Shown here: piece after piece, positions 13,301 through 23,996 of the stretch
How the letters are laid out: each line of letters opens with the position of its first letter
How positions within the stretch are numbered: the first letter of the stretch is position 1
Source of the DNA: Fomitopsis serialis
Lineage: Eukaryota > Basidiomycota > Agaricomycetes > Polyporales > Fomitopsidaceae
Direction of reading: 5' to 3'
DNA length: 64,000 bases
Assembly: GCF_022376445.1 (NCBI RefSeq)
Contig: NW_025954962.1
Span: 434,001-498,000, forward strand
Notes under the pieces: generated by a model
The model's database searches: none
Seen by the model: only the letters and a program-made list of their open reading frames with translations
Told to the model about the DNA's origin: nothing
Program-made: the position numbers and the translations under genes

Positions 13301-14188
13301 GGAACACCCGACCTCCATCATCGCCCCGTCTGTCAGGTATACCGACGAACTGGTATATTCTTGTCGGCGTAGTGATGACAACGTGGGCCTTCCGAGGATC
13401 TGCGGGCGGAAACAAGTCGAACTTGAGGCCAGTGACAGGCTGGCGCTCCGGAAGGCTGTAAACTGGTTGTAGGTACCTCTCTTGCGACTTGAAGAAGTCC
13501 TCCTCGGCGTCAAGCACGGCCTCAAAGATCGCGCCGCTCTTCGTTCCAACAAGCATCTCGCGCGTGGAGGTAGAATGGGAAGAGGCAAGCAGGGCAGGCT
13601 TGTTCCAAGCAATGCTCTCGACAACCATCTTCCACGTCTTGAGCTGCCGTGGCTTCTTCCACCCCCGGTAGAGATACCAGTTCTCTCCCTGCAGAGAGGC
13701 AATGACGAGGTGCCTCCCAGAAGGGTCCAGGAAGAGCCTGTGAATGGAGAATTCATTTAGCTTGCGAGGAATTTGGATCTTGACAACCTGCTCGGAGCGC
13801 GAGAGTTCGATTTGGACGATGGTATTATTGGAGAGTCCCATCGTCAGTACGTCCGACGAGACTGCAAGGGCCAATAATGGTGCCGGCAGGGTGTACTGTA
13901 CACGGCCGAGCTCGAAGAGCGGCGCTGCGGGTACTGCGGCGTCAACCTGATCCTGGACAAGGGAATGAAGCTAGGAGTACATTGGTGAGAGTGTCACAGC
14001 TCACAGATGTTGCAAGACCGTCTACAACTGCCTCATCTTCGTAGGACATTGGCTCAAATCCCTCATATTGGACCTGTGGCAGAGAGGTGTGTGGAAGACC
14101 AGGCAGTCCCGCATGCTCAACAACTGTGTATTCCGAGAAGTTAGCAATGAATTTGGACAGCATTTATTCACGTACAGTCGTCGAGCAT
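10347..14188 (-). CDS. VPS18: Vacuolar sorting protein Vps18/Pep3 (CORVET/HOPS core)
   Basis: Twelve exons join to 1,088 codons. From the 5' end they are 14188-14176, 14123-14005, 13952-13265, 13210-13106, 13053-12839, 12784-12617, 12566-12369, 12314-12141, 12094-11933, 11879-11275, 11219-10889 and 10832-10347. The N-terminal half is the Pep3/Vps18 beta-propeller. The middle holds clathrin-repeat helices (QYTTAAQRD, SKMGLYESSVDLALEKGDLELAK). The C-terminus has the split RING: CSVCHQ...CQHTFHADC, an insertion of about 150 residues, then CPLCE and a final SSWTL. Vps18 is a core subunit of the CORVET and HOPS tethers that drive endosome and vacuole fusion. The first coding exon is only 13 nt. 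All junctions keep frame, and no lesion was found. Confidence 0.92.
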
Positions 14189-14419
14189 CTCCGCAAGGTG
14201 AGGTGAGCGTGAACAGCGGTGGTGCTGTCAGGTCTGAGTGTCAGGACGGTCGTGTGGCTGCAGCGCACACAGCGCGTCAGGATCACGTGGGCCCTCCTTA
14301 CGGCGGTCGGGGAGCGCTGTGCCTGTCGTCCTGCGTCGATCTATGGTCGACAAGTATGCCTGGCTTGGTGCAGTGCTACGTCTATTAGTCTCGACTCTGT
14401 CTGTCCCTTCACCCTGAGC
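14189..14419. promoter_or_regulatory. Bidirectional promoter region, VPS18/ureD
   Basis: Only 231 bp separate the VPS18 start (minus) from the ureD start (plus), so the two genes must share this control region. No clear TATA box is visible. Confidence 0.5.
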
Positions 14420-15370
14420 ATGGATCCGGGGACAGGTCGGATTGTCCTCCGCAAGCATGGCTCGGAAGCGACCTTCTCCGAGCTATCTTATGTTTATCCT
14501 CTCAAGCTACTGTCTCCACGTCTCTCACCGCGGGACGCCAGCGCAGTATACGTTGTTACATATGGCGGTGGCTTAGTAGGAGGCGACCGCGTCCAACTAT
14601 CGGTCATTGTGGATGAGGGGGCAGCTCTAGTGATGTTGACCCAGGTTCGTCTACTACCTTGCCTCAAGATATTCCTCACCCTTGATATATCGCTGTGCAT
14701 ACAGGGCTCCACGAAGGTTTTCAAGAACAGACCTGGACATAGACTCACCGCCCGCTCGCAGGGTACACTGTCCAACGCGGTTACCACACAAGTCTTGGAA
14801 GTCTCGATTGCTCGCGAAGGCGCGCTCTTCCTGCTCCCAGACCCAGTAACATGCTTTCGATCGGCAGCATACAACCAGTTGCAGGTATTTCGACTCGAGG
14901 CTTCCGCATCTCTCGTCCTCTTGGACTGGGTGACATCTGGTCGCAAGTCTCGTGGCGAAGAATGGGTCTTCTCGAGATATTACAGCATGAACGAAGTGTG
15001 GATCGGCGATCGACGACTGGCGAAGGACATCATGCTCTTGGAGGAGCAGGAGACGATTCGTTCTTTGCCACCACGGACCCTGGCCGACTCTCTTGCGCCG
15101 TATTCATGCTATGCGACGCTCATCATGTGCGGGCCGCTAGTAGAGAGTACACTAGGTTCTCTCTCCGCCGAATACGGACGCACGACGGTGTTCAAGCATG
15201 CTTCTCCTCCAGAACTGCTGTGGTCGCTCAGCGCGATTGGAGATGGGGCGGGCTGTGTGGTGCGGGTGGCGGCGACGGAGACGGAGACGGTCAGGAACTG
15301 GCTGAACGAGAGGCTGGTGCCACTCGAGGGCGCAATGGGCCCTGACGTCTATCGCAGGGCCTTTGGGTAA
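14420..15370 (+). CDS. ureD: Urease accessory protein UreD
   Basis: Two exons (14420-14644 and 14705-15370) give 296 residues, normal for UreD/UreH. The 60-nt intron is a multiple of three and has no stop, so an unspliced reading looks open; GTTCGT...CATACAG and family continuity argue for removal. Typical motifs are present: YVVTYGGGLVGGDRV near residue 45, then TQGSTKVFK, and later LLDWVTSGR and YYSMNEVW. UreD scaffolds nickel delivery into apo-urease with UreF and UreG. Urease itself is not in this window. The ATG at 14420 was chosen because the protein then begins just before the conserved beta-strand region; the frame is open further upstream. Confidence 0.9.
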   Translation: MDPGTGRIVLRKHGSEATFSELSYVYPLKLLSPRLSPRDASAVYVVTYGGGLVGGDRVQLSVIVDEGAALVMLTQVRLLPCLKIFLTLDISLCIQGSTKVFKNRPGHRLTARSQGTLSNAVTTQVLEVSIAREGALFLLPDPVTCFRSAAYNQLQVFRLEASASLVLLDWVTSGRKSRGEEWVFSRYYSMNEVWIGDRRLAKDIMLLEEQETIRSLPPRTLADSLAPYSCYATLIMCGPLVESTLGSLSAEYGRTTVFKHASPPELLWSLSAIGDGAGCVVRVAATETETVRNWLNERLVPLEGAMGPDVYRRAFG

Positions 15371-15819
15371 ACAAGAAGGCTCGGAGGAAGATCGAAGAGC
15401 ATGAAGCCCGTACCGCCCATATCTCACCGATCGAATCCACCGATCGTGCCGCCCTCAATGCCGCCCTTGCACGATCGGGTCGCCGACTACTGCGTGTTCG
15501 TCCGACTCAGGTCCTTGCCATGTCTCTTCCTGGGTGAGGCGGCTTCGCTCATCTTCAGTTCTCCGATTACGCCATGTGCAGTTAGCAGACCGTCCCTTGA
15601 CGGAACATCCTCTTGTGTGTACCGGCGTCTACATTCCGAGGCATCTTCTTTTATCGCGCCAAGCGGACGTCTGGCCCTCAGGGCACCGCTGACCCGGTCG
15701 TCCTATCGTCGTGCAAACTCCACGATCTCCCTTATCAAAGTCATGACAGCATAAGAATGGCACCCTACAGCTGCGTCTCGTAGGTCCTGCTGCCTTCCTC
15801 CAGCCCGTCCTCCATAGCC
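15371..15819. other. Intergenic region, ureD 3' flank and MFS promoter
   Basis: About 450 bp hold no supported gene. The last 60 bases before the MFS start are pyrimidine-rich (around 15,780-15,815), as in many basidiomycete promoters. Confidence 0.45.
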
Positions 15820-17615
15820 ATGTCGCAATCGTTCAAGGCTGCGTCCGAAGACGAGAAGGTCCATGACCCGGAGGTCGCCTCCGTCGCGCAGGAGAGTGTC
15901 TACCGTCCCGAGGTAGATACTTCCGGCGTGAACGGGCGGAAGCTCATGTGGAAGATCGACTGGCACACCGTCCCATGGTTGGCGTTCCTCTATTTCCTCA
16001 ACTCGCTTGACCGAGGAAACATCGGTAATGCGAAGGTCAGTCACGCAAACACTGAGCTCTGAATTATCTTTCACCTCCCGTCTCATACAGCTGTATGGAC
16101 TTGAGAGCGCCCTCCACATAACGGACAAGCAGTATTTGATTGCGCTCACGGTCTTCTTCTTTCCCTACGCCCTGTTCGAGCTGCCCAGTAACATGGTTCT
16201 CAAACGATTGCGGCCCTCGCGATGGCTGGCATTCATCTTGTTCGTGTGGGGCATGGCGACGACGCTGCACGGCGTCGCTCATAACTATGGCGGTCTCATC
16301 GGTGTGTAACTGTTTAGCTTCATCGAGAACAGGCAAGGAAACTGACTCGTCCTTAGCACTGCGTGTGATTCTCGGACTGGCGGAGGCGGGGTTGTATCCT
16401 GGCATCGTTTACTACCTGTCCTGGTACGTATGTCCTGCCCTTGACCCGTCTATAATACCAACGAAATCGTAGCTGGTACAAGCGCACTGAGCTGGGCACG
16501 CGAGTCGCTGTTTTCTTCACGTCCGCCACCATCGCTGGTGCCTTCAGCGGCTTTCTTGCCGTCGCCATCGAAAAGATGGACGGCATCGGCGGCAAGCCTG
16601 GCTGGGCATGGATCTTCATCCTCGAGGGTCTCTTCACCGTCTGCTGCGCGGTCGCGACTTACTTCATCCTCTCCGACTTCCCCGACACCGCCAAGTTCCT
16701 GAGCGAGACTGAGCGCGTTTGGGTCATCCGCAAGCTGCGCGCAGACATGAAGTTCAGCGCCGCCGGCGAGAAGTTCAAGATGAAGTATGTCAAGCAGAGT
16801 TTGCTGGACTGGAAGACATGGCTTGCGATGGGTATCTACATGGGCTTCGACGGTCCGCTCTTCGCCTTCTCGCTCTTCACGCCGACGATCATCAACCAGC
16901 TCGGGTATACCTCGACTGACGCGAATCTGCTCTCCGTCCCTGTGTACGTATGGGGGTGCATTGTGACCGTCATCGTGGGCTTTTTGGGTGACCGTCTAGG
17001 CAAGCGGGCCGCCATCAACCTGTACGTCGTGACCTCTTCAGGCTGTTATACCTCTGTGCTTACGCGGCTCCAGGGCACTGTTCACCACAGGGCTGGTAGG
17101 CTACATCATCCTAATCGCGTCGACGAGCGCACCACTGTCCTATTTCGCCGTATATCTAGCCATTGCCTCGATCTACCCCACAGTTCGTGAGTGTCACCGT
17201 CACATAGGCGACAGCGGCTCGTGTACTGACCCTTTTCACAGCAAACTCCGTGGCATGGGTATCTAGCAATGTCGAGGGCTCGTACAAGCGTGGTGCGACA
17301 CTGGCCATGGCCATCGGCTGGGGCAACATCAACGGTGCGGTCAGCTCGAACATCTACCGCGCCGTCGACAAGCCGTGGTACCGCCTCGGCCACGGCATCG
17401 TCCTTGCGTACATCGCCATCGGCTGGATCTCCTCGCTGGCCTTCTACTTCATGCTCAAGCGCGAGAACGCTCGCAGGGACGCGGGTGAGCGCGACGAGGT
17501 GATTGACGGCATTGAGAATAAGCACGCGCGTGAGGAGAATGGTCACTTCGCGAGTGTAGATGAGGCGAGAGAGGAGAAGGGTGATGAATGGAGCGGGTTC
17601 AGATACTCATTGTAG
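15820..17615 (+). CDS. MFS transporter, Dal5/allantoate permease (ACS) family
   Basis: Six exons (15820-16035, 16091-16301, 16357-16423, 16473-17021, 17074-17186, 17242-17615) sum to 510 codons. The protein shows the expected dozen hydrophobic segments. Family marks are KIDWHTVPWLAFLYFLNSLDRGNIGNAK in the first span, ELPSNMVLKRLRPSRWL after span 3, ILGLAEAGLYPGIVYYLSCWY, and FLGDRLGKRAA in the second half. These point to the anion:cation symporter branch, whose yeast member Dal5 takes up allantoate, ureidosuccinate and dipeptides. The substrate here is not known. UreD next door hints at nitrogen scavenging, but adjacency in a fungal genome is weak evidence. All splice junctions preserve frame. 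Confidence 0.9.
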
Positions 17616-17980
17616 CGTACTTCATTGCTATGTGATTGGAGGGAGGCCAAGCAGATATCCTTATTGGTAGATGTACAGATATTGCACCAAAACGCCCATT
17701 CCGCCGCCTCGAGGGCCAGTCCAGTCGGGTGTGATACATCGAAGCAGGAAGGATGTGAAACGAGTGACTGTTGTCATCGACGAAGTTGGACGTCAGAATG
17801 CGCTCGGTGAGACACTCTGCGGAACATCGCGAAAGAGTGGATTGCTCTGGATCGTGAGTAGAGTGTTTATGTGTTGATATGCTATCTACAGATGCAGTTC
17901 GATACAGATGCGGCAGTCCAACGGAGAGAACCATCCAACATGACTACAGGCAACAAGACGTCAGAATGCAGTCGACAATG
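17616..17980. terminator. Convergent 3' flank between MFS carrier and m-AAA protease
   Basis: About 365 bp lie between two stop codons facing each other. Nothing coding is supported. The two transcripts probably end or overlap here. Confidence 0.4.
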
Positions 17981-20522
17981 CTATAGCCTTGGCTCGTCCA
18001 CTCGTGATGTCGCTGCTGGCGCAGGTGTCTCCTCACCAGGTGTCTCAAGTGGTGGTGGTGCACTGCTCTCCCGATTCCGGTTCTCGTCAAGCCACTTGTC
18101 CATATCGTCCTTGCGGTTTGCGAACGGACGTGGGCCCAGCAACTTGATCATGTCCTCACTGGGATTTGTATGTCAGCGGGGCGTCATAGTCAACTCGCCT
18201 GAAGCAGACGTACCGAGTAATGACCTCCCGCTCCAGTAGCAGCTTGGCGACCTTCTCTACGTCCTCCTTGTGCTTTGTGAGAAGATCCCTGGTCCGCTGA
18301 TGCGCAGTTCTGAAAGGATCGGTTCAGCCACCAACCACTGTTTGTCTATACTAACACTTACACGATCATCTTGCGGACTTCCGCATCCAACATCTCTCCA
18401 GTCTTCTCGCTGAACGGCTTCTGCCATCGCTCATCGGAGGCACTCGCACCACCGTAGCTGACGGGCCCGACCACGTCGTTCATGCCGTAGTTTGATACAG
18501 CCTCGAATGCCAGTCGTGTGATCTTCTGCAGATCGTCCTGCGCGCCAGTTGTGATGTTCCCTATGCCGAAGAAAATCTCCTCCGACACACGCCCACCGAG
18601 GGTCATGCATATCCGGTCCAACATCTGAGGAATAGAGAGGAGGTAACGGTCGGGAGGAAGGTACTGGTGATAGGTCAGAGAATGCCCATCAAGATCTGTA
18701 AACGCAAACTCACCTGCGCATATCCAAGTGCTCCTACACCTCTTGGGATGATGCTGACCTTCAGCAGAGGATCCGCGTGCTCCAAGAACCATCCGCAGAT
18801 AGCATGACCGGCTTCGTGGTATGCGACCGTCTTCTTCTCGTCGGGGCTCAGCAATCTGCTCTTCCTCTCCAGGCCAACGATCACCCGCTCGATCGCACTT
18901 TCGAAGTCAGACTCTTCCACCGATTCGTGTCCATTGCGGGCTGCATGCAACGCGCCTTCATTGCACACGTTGGCGATGTCTGCACCGGAGAAGCCGGGCG
19001 TGAGCACGGCGAGCTTGTGTGCAAACGTCTCGATCTCTGGGAGTTTGTCGGACATCTTCAACGGCTTGAGATGTACCAAGAAGATCCCCTTGCGTCCGCC
19101 TACGTCAGGCCTGTCGATGGCTATGTGCCGATCAAACCGACCGGGACGCATGAGAGCAGGGTCCAGTACGTCTGCCCTGTTCGTACCCGCGAGCACTACA
19201 ATGTGTTCGTGCGTTCCGAACCCATCCATCTCGACGAGCAATTGGTTGAGCGTGTTCTCTCGCTCGTCGTTGCCGCCCATAGACCGTTTCGAGCCACGGG
19301 CTTTGCCAATGGCGTCGATTTCGTCAATGAAGACGATTGCCGGCGCGTTCTTCTTCGCAGTCGCGAACAAATCGCGAACTCGCGATGAACCGACACCGAC
19401 AAACATCTCGACGAACTCCGAACCGGACACAGAGAAGAAGGGAACATTCGCTTCTCCTGCTGTCGCCTTGGCCAGGAGGGTCTTACCGGTACCAGGAGGC
19501 CCGGACAAGATAGCACCGCGAGGGATCTTCGCACCGAGCTTCTCGTACTTGGCGGGCTCCTTGAGGAAGGAGACGAACTCCATGATCTCTTGTTTGGCCT
19601 CGTCCATACCCGCAACATCCCTAAACTTGGTCTTCACCGCTGTGTCCTGGTTGAACATCTTTGCGCGGCTCTTACCGAAGCCCAGGACACCCCCACCACC
19701 TCCTGTCCCACCCGCCTTCCGTGACAGGTAGAAGAGGACACCCGCGAAGAGGAGCGTAGGTGCGAAGTTCAGCAGATAGCTGAAAGCGGAGACCTCGTCA
19801 TGGTACGCGACAGGTATCCGCTCGTGTGAGGGGATGCCCAGCTCGCGCTGCGCCTCGTCGACCTTGCGTTCGAACGCCTCGACCGACCCAATGGAGAAGT
19901 AGTAGTCCCCACCGCCAAGGGACGCGTTGGGATACATCGCTCCCGTGGCATTTGAGTGCAGCTTGACGCGGACCTTGCTCCGGTTAACGACGATGAGTTT
20001 GTCGACCAAGCCCTTGTCGAGGAAAGCGGTGCGGAATTCCTGCCAGGTGATCTCGCGGGAGGTGCCGGTGGATGAATTAGAGAGGGCATAGAATACAGCG
20101 GCGGTCGTAGCGAGTATAATGAGTTGGTTGGGGTTGAAGTTGTTGTCATTATTAGGTGGAGGAGGGGGACGTTGCTCGTTCTGGTTAGAGTCCTTGTCGT
20201 CCCGGTGCTCCTCGTTCCCCTTCGTGTCTCTCTGCCTCTGCTGCTGCTGCTGTTGGTGGTACCGCTGGAAGAACCCTTCAAGGCCCTTCAACGGTTCCTC
20301 CTTCCGCTGCTCAGATGCACTCTGCTGCTCCTCTGATGCCTTCCCCTTCTCCGGGACCTCTCCGTCCTTCTTCTCCTCCGTCTTCTTGTCCGCGGGGGGC
20401 TTCTGCTCCGGCGAGGGCTGGTGCTCGCTGGGTGTAGCAAAGGTGCGAGTAAATCTTGTCCGTGCAATAGGAGCCAGTCGCCCGCGCCCGAGGGCGGAAG
20501 CACGGAGAGTACGAGTGAGCAT
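17981..20522 (-). CDS. YTA12: Mitochondrial inner-membrane m-AAA protease (Yta12/Afg3 type)
   Basis: Four exons (20522-18714, 18663-18362, 18309-18214, 18158-17981) give 794 residues. The N-terminus ([16 protein letters not shown]) is an Arg-rich mitochondrial presequence, followed by a Gln/Glu-rich linker. Two hydrophobic spans (near [13 protein letters not shown] and [10 protein letters not shown]) flank an intermembrane-space domain. The AAA module has Walker A GPPGTGKT, Walker B VFIDEID, and an arginine-finger region MRPGRFDRH. The peptidase has the zinc motif HEAGH. In yeast the m-AAA complex degrades unassembled inner-membrane proteins and processes the ribosomal protein MrpL32. Every catalytic residue I looked for is present. 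Two long open frames run antisense to it and are shadows. Confidence 0.95.
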
Positions 20523-20847
20523 GAGGGTTAGGGAGTAAGAGTGGGATGGAGGATGCACCCGCCCTCAACGCACGCAATCCACTGCGGCTTCAGCCCGGCT
20601 CTGCCCATCCCCGAAATGACTAACAGAGACCCTAACCTAGGGTTCCACGGCACATGACCGCGTAAGCACGGCTTGACATACGTACGCGTCGCGGCTCGCG
20701 CGAACATCGATGTCGCTATTCACTCCCATCCTCTTCTCACTTGCATTCACCCGGGGTCGACCGCATGGATCTCCCGCATGGATCTCCAATATCTTCATTA
20801 CATTTTTTGAGATCGGCATGACACTGTATGACTATTCCTCACAACCT
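20523..20847. other. Intergenic region with a short tandem duplication
   Basis: This is the m-AAA promoter and the 3' flank of phytase copy 1. A roughly 14-nt unit (CCGCATGGATCTC...) occurs twice in direct tandem at about 20,759-20,787. Nothing else stands out. Confidence 0.4.
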
Positions 20848-22933
20848 TTAGTACTGGATCATCCGGCCGTCAATGATCGTGTCCGCGGTCAGCGCCGGCG
20901 GAGTGTAATTCGCGTAGCAGTCATACACAAAATCAACCTCCTCGATGCGTTCTTGCATGCCCTGGATGAAGTTTTCGAGCGGGCATAGGCCATTTGCGTC
21001 AGGTGTCTCGCAGTGGGCAATACCGGTAAGCGGCACGACGCCGTCGTTCAGCAAGAAACGGATGTAAGACACCGGATCGGCAGCAGAGCCTGCCTCAAGC
21101 GCTGTGCTCACGGAGGCAGGGCAAGACATCACCTGCGCGACCAGATTGGATGTGAAGGGTGCGATGTCGTGGACGTGGTAGGTCTGGTAAGCCGTACATG
21201 GGTAAGTCAGGCGTGAGAGTAACCTCTGGCAAACACTCACTTGGTAAGCAGGGATGTGGTCAATCGGAAGAGGGCCATTGGCAGCAAGTGTCGTGAAGTT
21301 CAATGCAGTGATGACTACGAGCGAGAGATTAGCCCTCTGGCAATGAATTGAATAGCGGGGCCAGTCGGATGCTTACTACTTGCGATCACCGTGTCGTGAC
21401 TGGCGTCTACGTAGATGGGCTGGTTTAGTGGGAACGTGATGTTGTTGCCGTCAAGGGTCCCGTTGGTGGACGTGTCGAATGAAGTCAAAGGCTTCTTCGT
21501 CAAGCGAGCCACAAGCTCCTGGACGTAACCGATACCCTGGGCCGCGGCCGCGGGTTTCCAGGGCCATCGCCATACCAGAAGGAAAGGTCTGCAACAAAAG
21601 GTGTCAACCCACAGGATCGCGGCGGACAGCAATGGTAGTCACCAATGGAATAGTCAAATCCTCGCCACTCCTCGTCGGTGAAGAGACTGCAGAACTCTGA
21701 ATATCCGAGGGCAACAGTCTCATACGCGCAAAGTTGTTGCATGGCATAGAGATCGCTGGTCGTAAGGTTCAAACCGGTGATGTACTTTTGCAGTCTGGGC
21801 ACAGTTGCGTTCAGGTAGATCTGGGTCCAGTTGCCATACGCATAGCTGCCGAGATCTCCCGCAACGGCATCATTAGAGTTGGGGCAGGCGTTCCAAGGGG
21901 CCAGTGTGTTGTTGAAACCAGACTCCTCGATGATAATCTCTTGGTGGTACGAAGTCTGATAATCTGGAACGCCGAAGAAGCCCGCAGCAAAATGGATGCT
22001 ATGTGAACAACTTATGTTCAGAAGCGTTGATTGCCATCGAGTTTGACGGCTACTCACGCGCTCTCAACCATCCTGTCTGTCATGGTGACAACACTCGATA
22101 AAGAACAGTACTCATCACAGAGATACCAGACTCACTCTCCGAAGTCGTCCGGAAGACAGGTAAGTCAGTAAACTCGGTCAGCAGCTGGCCATACTTGACC
22201 CTGAAGGCAACACCAAGGTCGAATCTATGGCAGAATATCAGTATTAGATGTGCTCAATGAATAGCACGATTTGACTAACGGTTGCTGGCGACCGAAAGGC
22301 GTCAAAATCTCGGCACCGAGCTTGTAGGTCCAAGTATTCAAGAACTCCAGAGGGCCCGTGGCGGAGAAGCCGCTGCCAGAAGCTGCAGCCTGAACCGTCG
22401 CCGCGAACGAGCTCGGCGCAGAACCTGAGGTCGGGTACCGAGCACCATGCCTGTGCAGCAGGTGGACCTGTTCAAGCTCGCAGCCGGAGGGGATCTGGGG
22501 ATCGGCAGTGGGTAGACCGAAGGCATCGCTGCCGACGGAGAACCAAGGGCTGAGGTTTCCCCACGAACGGATGAGCTGGAACGGGGTACCCGTACCACTG
22601 TACGGAGTTTGCGGCGCCACGAGCGGGTAGGCGTTGGTGTTCAATGCAGCTACGGGGGCAGTGGCAATGGCTTCCGCTTCGGCGCCCGCTAGATGCACAG
22701 TCAGTCGTCACTTACTACCCTAGCGGATTGCGATTTCAAAACATACTCGGAGTAGGCCCGGGGTATCCGACTTGTTCAGCGTCTGGGAAATAGGACTCGT
22801 CGCTGGTGATTGTAGCACCAGGAGGAGGGTACACAGCAGATGCCGTCGAGCCTGCGAACGCGGAGGCAGACTCCGCGGCCGGTGCGGCGAATGCGAGTGG
22901 CAGCGCGCTGAGGAGCAGGAACGCCGCGACCAT
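20848..22933 (-). CDS. Secreted histidine acid phosphatase / phytase, copy 1 (one frame break)
   Basis: The protein begins with a signal peptide (MVAAFLLLSALPLAFA). It carries the histidine acid phosphatase signature RHGARYPTSG (phosphohistidine site) and the downstream acid site SHDTVI. Several N-glycosylation sequons and an even spread of Cys suggest secretion. Family members cleave phosphate from phytate and other monoesters; RHGARYPT is typical of fungal phytases. The gene is split by many short introns at the same places as its neighbour copy. After DLSFWYGDGPGNP, at about 21,541-21,556, the frame slips by one base compared with the other copy: GCGGCCGCGGCCC is one base short. Either this is a consensus error or the enzyme is truncated before the second catalytic motif. 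The rest of the gene is intact. Confidence 0.8.
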
Positions 22934-22989
22934 CTCAGATGCACTTGGAACTCGGGAGAGAACCGCGGCATGGGGTACCGTCTTGTGTG

Positions 22990-22997
22990 TATTTATG
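22990..22997 (-). promoter_or_regulatory. TATA-like box, phytase copy 1
   Basis: CATAAATA on the minus strand lies about 57 bp upstream of the start codon. The second copy has a similar box at nearly the same distance. Confidence 0.45.
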
Positions 22998-23741
22998 CTG
23001 TCGCGGCACGCCTTGAGCTTGACTCAGAAGGCCAGATTTACTGCATGCGCCGTGAGATGAGCGGGCCGAGATTCAAGCCGAACAACACTGCCCTCTCTTG
23101 ATGAAGAGGTACAGAGCGAGAGTTCAACAGTACGCACGAGCGTCGACAGGACCAATCATGGCCGATGACGCTCGTTCGTTAGGCTTTCCAGGGGAGATCT
23201 GCCTCCCATGCGTCCGTGATGGACTGCTGTGCGAGACATCCTGTGGGTAACTTCACTCCCGTTCCTACTATAAATACAAGGTTCCACAGAACTTTGAGTG
23301 CGGTCATCGTATACACGTACCATATGCGTGGGCTTCTTGCACGGCACGCGACAACATCGCAATGGTAGTTCGCATCCCGTTAAGTAGCTGACAAGCATAC
23401 ATGGCGCCTTTGGGAGCAGACGGCCGCAGAGAGGTGGCAAAGCCGACGAACGTGCATGCAGAACCCGGATGATGTGACATGATTGTATGTTTGTTTGATG
23501 CGGCTTAAACGTTTGAACATCTGAACACTGAGCGACCAGCACAGCCTGAGTGAGCCATTCGACTCGGATGGTTATGCGATTAAGACTCATGTGCTAAGGC
23601 AATAAAAAAGCAAGACGGCTACGGGGCAAGTGTTAGACCCAAGTGGAGGACGATGAGCAGGGAATAAGGCTCCGAGTCGGGAAACGAGATCGAGAAACGA
23701 CTTGTTATCGGCAGACGGATTGAAGCACGGAAGCGCGCGTT

Positions 23742-23753
23742 CACGTGGGCGCG
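23742..23753. promoter_or_regulatory. CACGTGGG-type E-box upstream of phytase copy 1
   Basis: CACGTGGGCGCG lies about 0.8 kb upstream of the copy 1 start. CACGTGGG is the high-affinity site of the yeast phosphate regulator Pho4 (established knowledge). Use of the same code in this fungus is inference. The identical 12-mer occurs upstream of copy 2. Confidence 0.4.
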
Positions 23754-23766
23754 TCGCGCGACGCGC
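23749..23766. repeat. Perfect 18-nt palindrome
   Basis: GCGCGTCGCGCGACGCGC reads the same on both strands and overlaps the right end of the E-box. It could bind a dimeric regulator or simply reflect CpG-rich sequence. Confidence 0.5.
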
Positions 23767-23996
23767 GTCTCGAGTCCGAATCGCGTTGTATCAGCGCAGG
23801 CCGCCGCGTCCAAGGAACGTTGAAACGTGTGCAAGACTCATGCCTATAGGCACAGACCAAGACATTTCCCTGTTAGACATGTCAAGTTTACCGCGAATCG
23901 AGTACACGTTCACTCCGAAGTCTTACTAGTAGCCGACTATCACCGCTGAATTACATCTCCGCGGCATCCTGCCTCCCTCCTGGTTTTCTTAGTCCT

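Larger units (their letters stand above)
22934..23996. other. Intergenic region between the phytase copies
   Basis: About 1 kb is the promoter of copy 1 and the 3' flank of copy 2. It contains the CACGTGGGCGCG box and the palindrome listed separately. Open frames in it have no family resemblance. Confidence 0.5.

Noticed and set aside
18777..19731. Long plus-strand open frames opposite the m-AAA protease
   Set aside because: They lie wholly antisense to strongly conserved AAA coding sequence and resemble no family; codon bias of the real gene explains them.
20759..20787. Tandem 14-nt duplication as a regulatory element
   Set aside because: Only two units and no link to a known site; listed under the intergenic region only.
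21541..21600. An intron to explain the frame break in phytase copy 1
   Set aside because: The only GT...CAG pair there restores the wrong frame and removes residues conserved in copy 2.
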